Assembly: GCF_001571085.1 (NCBI RefSeq)
Contig: NZ_BCTC01000025.1
Coordinates: 1-64,000 of the forward strand
Source of the DNA: Azohydromonas lata NBRC 102462
GTDB lineage: Bacteria > Pseudomonadota > Gammaproteobacteria > Burkholderiales > Burkholderiaceae_C
Reading direction: 5' to 3'
DNA: 64,000 bases
The notes beneath the pieces were generated by a model. It was not told where the DNA came from. It saw only the letters and a list, made by a program, of their open reading frames with translations, and searched no databases. Below are positions 59,843-64,000 of the stretch, in pieces; position 1 is the stretch's first letter; the number at the start of each line of letters is the position of its first letter. The position numbers and the translations under genes were made by a program.

Positions 59843-60728
59843 GTATTTGAAGCACCTGCAGTACCTGCAGCTCGTGATCGAGCATGGCAGCCAGGCCGCC
59901 GCGGCCCGCGCGGCCGGCGTGAGCCAGAGCGCCATCGCGCAGGCCATGCAGGCGCTGCAGCGGCATTGGGGCTGCGTGCTGTTCGAACCTTCCGGACGGG
60001 GGAAGCGGCCCACGCCCGCGGCGCTGGAGGCTGCCCGGCGTGCTGCCGCGCTGCAGCGCGGCGTGGAGAGCCTGCCGCGGGACTGGGCGCTGCAGGTGGC
60101 CGGCCCCGCCATGCCCGGCCTGCGCGTGGGCATGGCGCCGGCGGCGGCGCTGCTTTACGCGCCGGTGATAGAGCGGCACTGGCGTGCGCGGGAGCCCGAG
60201 GGGCTGTTGCGCATCAGCGGTGGAACGGCGCAGGAGCAGTTCGCGGCGCTGGAGCATGGCGAGCTGGATCTGGCGATCGTGCCCAGGCCCCGCGGCTGGC
60301 ATTCCTCCGGCCTGCGCAGCCAACTGCTGCATACCAGCGCGCCTTTTGTCGTGGCGCGGCAGGGCCATGCGCTGGCGGGCGCCGAATCGCTGGAGCAGAT
60401 TGCGCACGCCGGTTGGGCCGTGGCCGGGCGCATGGGCACCGCGGGCAACACCATCGAAGAGGCGCACCGCGTGCGCGGCTGGCCACCGCCGCGGGTGCTG
60501 GCGCAGTGCGCCGACTACGGCGCGCTGCTGAACCTGGTTGCCCACAGCGAGCTGCTGGGCACGTTGCCGCACCCGGCGCTGCTGCGCGATCCGCAGCCCG
60601 CGGGCCTGGTGCGGCTGCCGCTGCGCGAGGGCCTGCCCCGCTACGAGGTCTGTGCGTTCTGGCACCCCTCGCGGTCAAGGCCGCTGGCGGCCTTGATCAA
60701 GGAGCTGCGCGGTATGGCGCAGGCATGA
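59841..60728 (+). CDS. LysR-type regulator of the Bug-sulfatase pair
   Basis: A 295-residue LysR protein. The helix-turn-helix M-Y-L-K-H-L-Q-Y-L-Q-L-V-I-E-H-G-S split near 1-17, with V-S-Q-S-A-I-A-Q-A-M-Q-A-L, is followed by a complete effector domain. The start codon lies inside the dyad 59828-59842, and no ribosome binding site is clear. It is divergent from the Bug receptor and sulfatase genes, which it likely controls. Confidence 0.82.
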   Translation: MYLKHLQYLQLVIEHGSQAAAARAAGVSQSAIAQAMQALQRHWGCVLFEPSGRGKRPTPAALEAARRAAALQRGVESLPRDWALQVAGPAMPGLRVGMAPAAALLYAPVIERHWRAREPEGLLRISGGTAQEQFAALEHGELDLAIVPRPRGWHSSGLRSQLLHTSAPFVVARQGHALAGAESLEQIAHAGWAVAGRMGTAGNTIEEAHRVRGWPPPRVLAQCADYGALLNLVAHSELLGTLPHPALLRDPQPAGLVRLPLREGLPRYEVCAFWHPSRSRPLAALIKELRGMAQA

Positions 60729-60835
60729 AGCCGGGCCCCGTGCCCGGCGCTTGTGCCGATGCGGCTGTTGAAGTCCGACGGCCGGCGTCACCCAGCACGC
60801 CGGTCTCTACCGTGCAGCCACGCTCTCAGGCCTGG

Positions 60836-61684
60836 TCAGGCCCGCGCGACGCGCGAGACGTTGGGCTTGATGGCACAGAAGTAGCCGCCGCCCGGGATGG
60901 GTTGGCCCTTTTCGTCCAGCGCCTGCGGGTGATAGCCGATGGCGTGGTACGTGCGGCCGACATTGGCGCACACCGCGTCGCCACGCGGCTGCAGCGCCTG
61001 CGGCACGGCACCAAAGGCTGCCGGGCGATCCCAGGCCAGCCCGCCGTTCGATCGGGTCAGGTGGGGCGCCGTTTCGGCGGGCTTGTCTCCCACCTTTTTG
61101 CGGAAGCAGTAAAAGCCGCCACCGGGCAACGGCTCGCCGTCCGGGCCCGCGGCAGTGGGATGGTAGGCGATGGCCTCCAGCTCGATGCTCGCGAGCATGC
61201 ACGCCACGTCGCCCTTGGCCTGCAGCGCTTCGGGCACCTTGCCGAACGCGCCGGGTCGATCCCAGGCCAGCACCTGCTTGCCGTCAGCCCCCTTGCTGGC
61301 CGCAGGTACCAGGCGCGGCGCCACGGCATCGGGCTTGTCGCCATTGGGCTTGGGATAGCAGTAGAAGCCGCCGCCAGGCATGGCCTCGCCCTTGTCGTTG
61401 CGGGCGTCGGGGTGGTAGCCCAAGGCCTCCAGGTCCACGCGGGCGGCCATGCAGGCGCCGTCGCCCACGGCCTTGAGGTCGCCGGCGACCTTGCCGAAGG
61501 CGCCCGGGCGGTCCCAGTCCAGCAGCGCGCGTCCCGTCTCGGGGTCCTTCTTGTCGGTCTGCACCAGCTTGGGCGGCGTGGCGTCGGGCTTCTCAGCCAT
61601 CATCGGCACGGAGGCGCAGCCGCCGAGCAGCGCCACAAGGGACAGGGCCAGCGGGCCGGTGGAGAAGCGGAAAAGCTTGGTCAT
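60836..61684 (-). CDS. Lipoprotein with three tandem repeats of one small domain
   Basis: A 282-residue lipoprotein: signal peptide with lipobox L-L-G-G-C, lipidated Cys23. The mature part is three copies of a roughly 75-residue unit starting at W-D-R-P (residues 57, 141 and 218). Each has G-D-x-x-C, then G/A-Y-H-P, then P-G-G-G-F/Y-Y/F-C. The two cysteines are 31 residues apart in every copy (78/109, 162/193, 239/270), so a disulfide per unit is likely in the periplasm. Copies 1 and 2 also share D-K-P-x-x-x-A-P-x-L linkers. I do not recognise the domain; a binding or envelope role is possible. It lies downstream of the TPR-sulfotransferase gene on the same strand. Confidence 0.75.
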   Translation of the reverse strand: MTKLFRFSTGPLALSLVALLGGCASVPMMAEKPDATPPKLVQTDKKDPETGRALLDWDRPGAFGKVAGDLKAVGDGACMAARVDLEALGYHPDARNDKGEAMPGGGFYCYPKPNGDKPDAVAPRLVPAASKGADGKQVLAWDRPGAFGKVPEALQAKGDVACMLASIELEAIAYHPTAAGPDGEPLPGGGFYCFRKKVGDKPAETAPHLTRSNGGLAWDRPAAFGAVPQALQPRGDAVCANVGRTYHAIGYHPQALDEKGQPIPGGGYFCAIKPNVSRVARA

Positions 61685-61748
61685 GTTGTCGTCTCGGATG
61701 CGTGCGCTATGGTTTGGGCGGCACTGGGAATGACTGTGTGGGGGTGTT

Positions 61749-63809
61749 TCAGGACGTGGCCGCGCCTGGCGCGGCCTGGCGGGCCTGGCTCAGCCGCTGC
61801 AGCTCGGCTTCGTAGGATTCGACGATGGGGCCGATCTCGGCCAGCAGCGGCTTGAGGTACTTCTCGTACTTGCGCCAGCGGCCCACCGACGAGTTGTAGA
61901 TGGGCTGGCGCACCTGGCTGAGGCTGGCCGTCTTCACGGGACGCTCGGTCTCGTAGAAGCGCAGGCAGGCGTCGTCCCAGGGCAGGCCGATGTGGTCGAT
62001 GATGCGCCTCGCCGAGGCTTCGAGGTCGGCCACGACCTCCTCGTACACCACCGACATCAGCATACCCGGGGGCATGTTGGACTCCCAGTGCTGCATGTGC
62101 TCGTGGTAGGCGCGGTAGCACTTGCCCAGGTTGCGCAGGTCGTAGCTCCAGGGCATCCCGTCGGGGAAGAAGATGCGGTAGTTGGAGAGGCAACAATCCA
62201 TGGGATGGCGCCGCGTGTGGATGATGCGCGCCCCGGGCAGCACGAAGGGGATCATGCCGGTCCAGAAGTAGTTGCCCGGCATCTTGTCCACCACGCGCTG
62301 CGCGTCGCCGCGGCCTGCGGCCTCGGCCAGCACCGAGATGGCCTGCACGTAGCGCTCGCCGCGCTCGCGAAAGCGCAGCGTGGCGCAGTTCAGGTCCACG
62401 CCGGGGATGTAGGTGGGGATCACGCCGGCGTCGCCGCTGGTCTGGATGCGGTTGCCGTTGACGGAGATGCCGTCGAGCACGCGGTGCAGCAGCTTGAGCT
62501 CGCCCGCGCCCACCGCCTGCGGGTGGCTGGCGATGATCTGCTCGGCCAGCGTCGTGCCCGAGCGCGGCATGCCCAGCACGAACACCGGCTTGCGGCTGGG
62601 GTCGCCGGGCTCCTGGAACGAGGCGTAGGTCTGCGGCCGCATGCCGATGCGCAGCGTGCGCAGCAGCCCGCTGGCCGCGGCGTGGCGGTAGGGCGTGAGG
62701 GCCGTTTGCTTGGCGCCGCCGATGCGGTAGTGGTCGAAGGCCGCGTCGAGCTCGCCCACGTCCTCGTAGGCCTTGGCCGCCGCGTAGTGCAGCTCGACCT
62801 GGCGCTCCTTGGCATAGGCCTCCATCGAGGCCAGCGCCTGGTTGATGTGGCGCAGCGCCGTATCGCCGTAGGCGTACTTGTGCTCCACGCCGTGCACGCG
62901 CAGCGTGGTCGGGTCCAGCGGGTCCAGCGCCATGACCTGCTCGAAGCTGGCCTGCGACTCGGCGATCTGCCCCATCTGGCGCTGCAGCACCGCCAGGTCG
63001 TACCACCACTGCTGGCGGCCGGACTCGCGTGCCAGCGCCTTTTGCAGCGCCTCGATGGCCTCGGCGTTGCGCTCCATGCGGTGGCAGGCGCGGCTGTAGG
63101 CGATGAGGAACGGCGGCTCCTCGCGCCCCTGGGCCAGGAACGCGCCCATGGTGGCGAGCACCTGCTCCGGGCCGTTGAACTGCGACATCTGCAGCGATGT
63201 CCACTGCTCGACGGCGCCGGCCAGCACCGGCGAGCGCTGCATGAGCTGCTCGCACAGCGCCATCGCCTCCGCGGGCCGGTCCACGCGCACCAGCAGCTTG
63301 CAGTGCGCCACGGCCAGCTCGTCGGTGTCGCGGATGCGCCGCAGCAGCACCACCGTGTCGAGCGCGCCGCGCATGTCGCCCTCGTCGCGCTGCAGCTCGA
63401 ACAGCCGCCGTGCCGGCGTCTCCTCGGCCTTGAGGGCCAGCGCACGCATCAGCGCCTCGGTTTCGCCGGGGCGGTTGCCGCTGTGGAAGCGCACCAGCCC
63501 CAGCGTCATCCACACCCAGCGGTCGCCGGGCACGCGCTGTGCCTCCGCCAGCAGCAGCGGCTCGGCCCGCTCGTGCTCCTCGGCGGCCAGGTGCAGCAGG
63601 ATCTGCTCGCGGCGCAGCACCGGCAGGTTGGGGTGCTGCTTGAGCAGCACCTCCAGCTGCTGGCGCGCCACCGGGAACAGCCCCTGCTTGCGCGAGCCTT
63701 CCGCGCGCGCCAGCGCCTGCGCCAGCTCCGCGCTCAGGCCGGGGTAGGCCTTCTGCAGTGCCGCGGCGTCGCCGCCGGCGGAAGGGTTGGAAGGAGCTCG
63801 TTCGTCCAT
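61749..63809 (-). CDS. TPR-containing sulfotransferase
   Basis: A 686-residue fusion. Residues 30-390 are tetratricopeptide-like helical repeats (for example A-E-A-I-E-A-L-Q-K-A-L-A-R and A-E-S-Q-A-S-F-E-Q-V-M-A-L-D-P). Residues about 405-650 form a sulfotransferase domain with the 5' phosphosulfate loop V-L-G-M-P-R-S-G-T-T-L-A-E-Q near 411-424, and a later H-T-R-R-H-P-M-D segment as 3' phosphate-binding region. Members transfer sulfate from PAPS to peptides or glycans. GAGG precedes the ATG. It follows, by 19 bp, the end of a partial gene for what looks like a large exported protein, which may be its substrate. Confidence 0.85.
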   Translation of the reverse strand: MDERAPSNPSAGGDAAALQKAYPGLSAELAQALARAEGSRKQGLFPVARQQLEVLLKQHPNLPVLRREQILLHLAAEEHERAEPLLLAEAQRVPGDRWVWMTLGLVRFHSGNRPGETEALMRALALKAEETPARRLFELQRDEGDMRGALDTVVLLRRIRDTDELAVAHCKLLVRVDRPAEAMALCEQLMQRSPVLAGAVEQWTSLQMSQFNGPEQVLATMGAFLAQGREEPPFLIAYSRACHRMERNAEAIEALQKALARESGRQQWWYDLAVLQRQMGQIAESQASFEQVMALDPLDPTTLRVHGVEHKYAYGDTALRHINQALASMEAYAKERQVELHYAAAKAYEDVGELDAAFDHYRIGGAKQTALTPYRHAAASGLLRTLRIGMRPQTYASFQEPGDPSRKPVFVLGMPRSGTTLAEQIIASHPQAVGAGELKLLHRVLDGISVNGNRIQTSGDAGVIPTYIPGVDLNCATLRFRERGERYVQAISVLAEAAGRGDAQRVVDKMPGNYFWTGMIPFVLPGARIIHTRRHPMDCCLSNYRIFFPDGMPWSYDLRNLGKCYRAYHEHMQHWESNMPPGMLMSVVYEEVVADLEASARRIIDHIGLPWDDACLRFYETERPVKTASLSQVRQPIYNSSVGRWRKYEKYLKPLLAEIGPIVESYEAELQRLSQARQAAPGAATS

Positions 63810-63828
63810 GTGCTTGCCTCGTTCAGAC

Positions 63829-64000
63829 TCAAGCGCCCGCACTGTGCCCAATCACGACGTTGCCGTCGAAGTTGGCCCCATCGGCAACCTGGACCAGGAT
63901 CACCGAGGTGATGCCCGTGCCGTCCACGTCGTAGGCCACCGCGTACAGGTCGTGCTGCGCGTCGTCGGCGGTGCCGGCCAGGCCCGCGAGCGAAACGTTG
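63829..64000 (-). CDS. C-terminal end of a larger, probably exported or adhesin-like protein (partial)
   Basis: The frame runs from the window edge to a TGA at 63829-63831 and encodes 56 residues. It reads N-V-S-L-A-G-L-A-G-T-A-D-D near the edge and ends G-N-V-V-I-G-H-S-A-G-A. The Asp/Gly/Val-rich, cysteine-free, beta-strand-like composition (Y-D-V-D-G-T-G-I, A-D-G-A-N-F-D-G) is typical of C-terminal repeats in large secreted or surface proteins. Only the end is visible, so the family cannot be named. It lies just upstream of the TPR-sulfotransferase on the same strand. Confidence 0.55.
   Translation of the reverse strand, partial: NVSLAGLAGTADDAQHDLYAVAYDVDGTGITSVILVQVADGANFDGNVVIGHSAGA

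Noticed and set aside
61992-63911. A 639-codon plus-strand open frame opposite the sulfotransferase gene
   Set aside because: It is antisense to a protein with clear TPR and sulfotransferase motifs. Its His/Arg/Leu/Gln-rich composition is typical of reverse-strand frames in GC-rich DNA.

Overview
The window is high-G+C, gene-dense chromosome of a betaproteobacterium of the order Burkholderiales, probably Comamonadaceae. The evidence is the set of tripartite-tricarboxylate (Bug/TctC) binding proteins, the many LysR/IclR/AraC-controlled aromatic-catabolism islands, a Gram-negative porin of the Burkholderiales type, and frequent ATA isoleucine codons in otherwise GC-rich genes. There are no rRNA or tRNA genes, CRISPR arrays, insertion sequences or phage genes that I can see. 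Long open frames opposite real genes are common and were discarded.

Layout. 0.3-3.7 kb: pabB (4-amino-4-deoxychorismate synthase), a small unknown protein and a BCCT transporter. 3.8-8.3 kb: a pcaIJFD operon (lower beta-ketoadipate pathway) with a divergent IclR regulator and a two-site operator. 8.3-9.8 kb: an azoR/hxlR cassette bracketed by a diverged copy of the iclR 3' end. 9.8-13.3 kb: catR and catBCA (catechol ortho cleavage) with an ATAC-N7-GTAT operator and a terminator. 13.7-16.0 kb: an NCS1 permease and a creatininase. 16.1-19.8 kb: a GAF-GAF-GGDEF-EAL protein with a degenerate GGDEF motif, then a Xre/RES toxin-antitoxin pair.

19.8-32.2 kb is the most notable part. It carries an amidase, flavin reductase, 2Fe-2S reductase, porin, Bug remnant, Rieske beta and alpha subunits, an MHS transporter, a LysR regulator, an acyl-CoA-dehydrogenase-fold monooxygenase, an EthD-like protein and a SnoaL-like protein. 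This is the parts list of the iac (indole-3-acetate degradation) cluster, iacH, G, F, D, C, A, B and I, split into several units. No iacE-type dehydrogenase lies inside it. Two of its promoter regions share a roughly 70-bp element with identical internal spacing around a TTGA-N6-TCAA dyad. The dyad occurs twice more between iacA and iacB. Since iac catabolism ends at catechol, the iac, cat and pca blocks together could take indole-3-acetate to succinyl-CoA and acetyl-CoA.

32.3-37.0 kb holds LysR regulators, an isochorismatase-like hydrolase, a short-chain dehydrogenase and an exported cyclase-family protein. 37.0-48.2 kb is a hydroquinone/hydroxyquinol ring-cleavage cluster: an AraC regulator, two-subunit hydroquinone 1,2-dioxygenase, semialdehyde dehydrogenase, maleylacetate reductase and hydroxyquinol-type intradiol dioxygenase. 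Embedded in it is an unusual exported unit of an outer-membrane channel, a Tat-dependent FAD protein and a cytochrome c. 48.3-50.7 kb: MaoC, TetR and an MFS efflux pump. 52.0-60.7 kb: two Bug-linked islands, one with a ketosteroid-dehydrogenase-like flavoprotein, NIPSNAP protein and SDR beside a PobR-like regulator, the other with an arylsulfatase and LysR. 60.8-64.0 kb: a lipoprotein made of three copies of one domain, a TPR-sulfotransferase and the C-terminal end of an exported or adhesin-like protein cut by the window edge.
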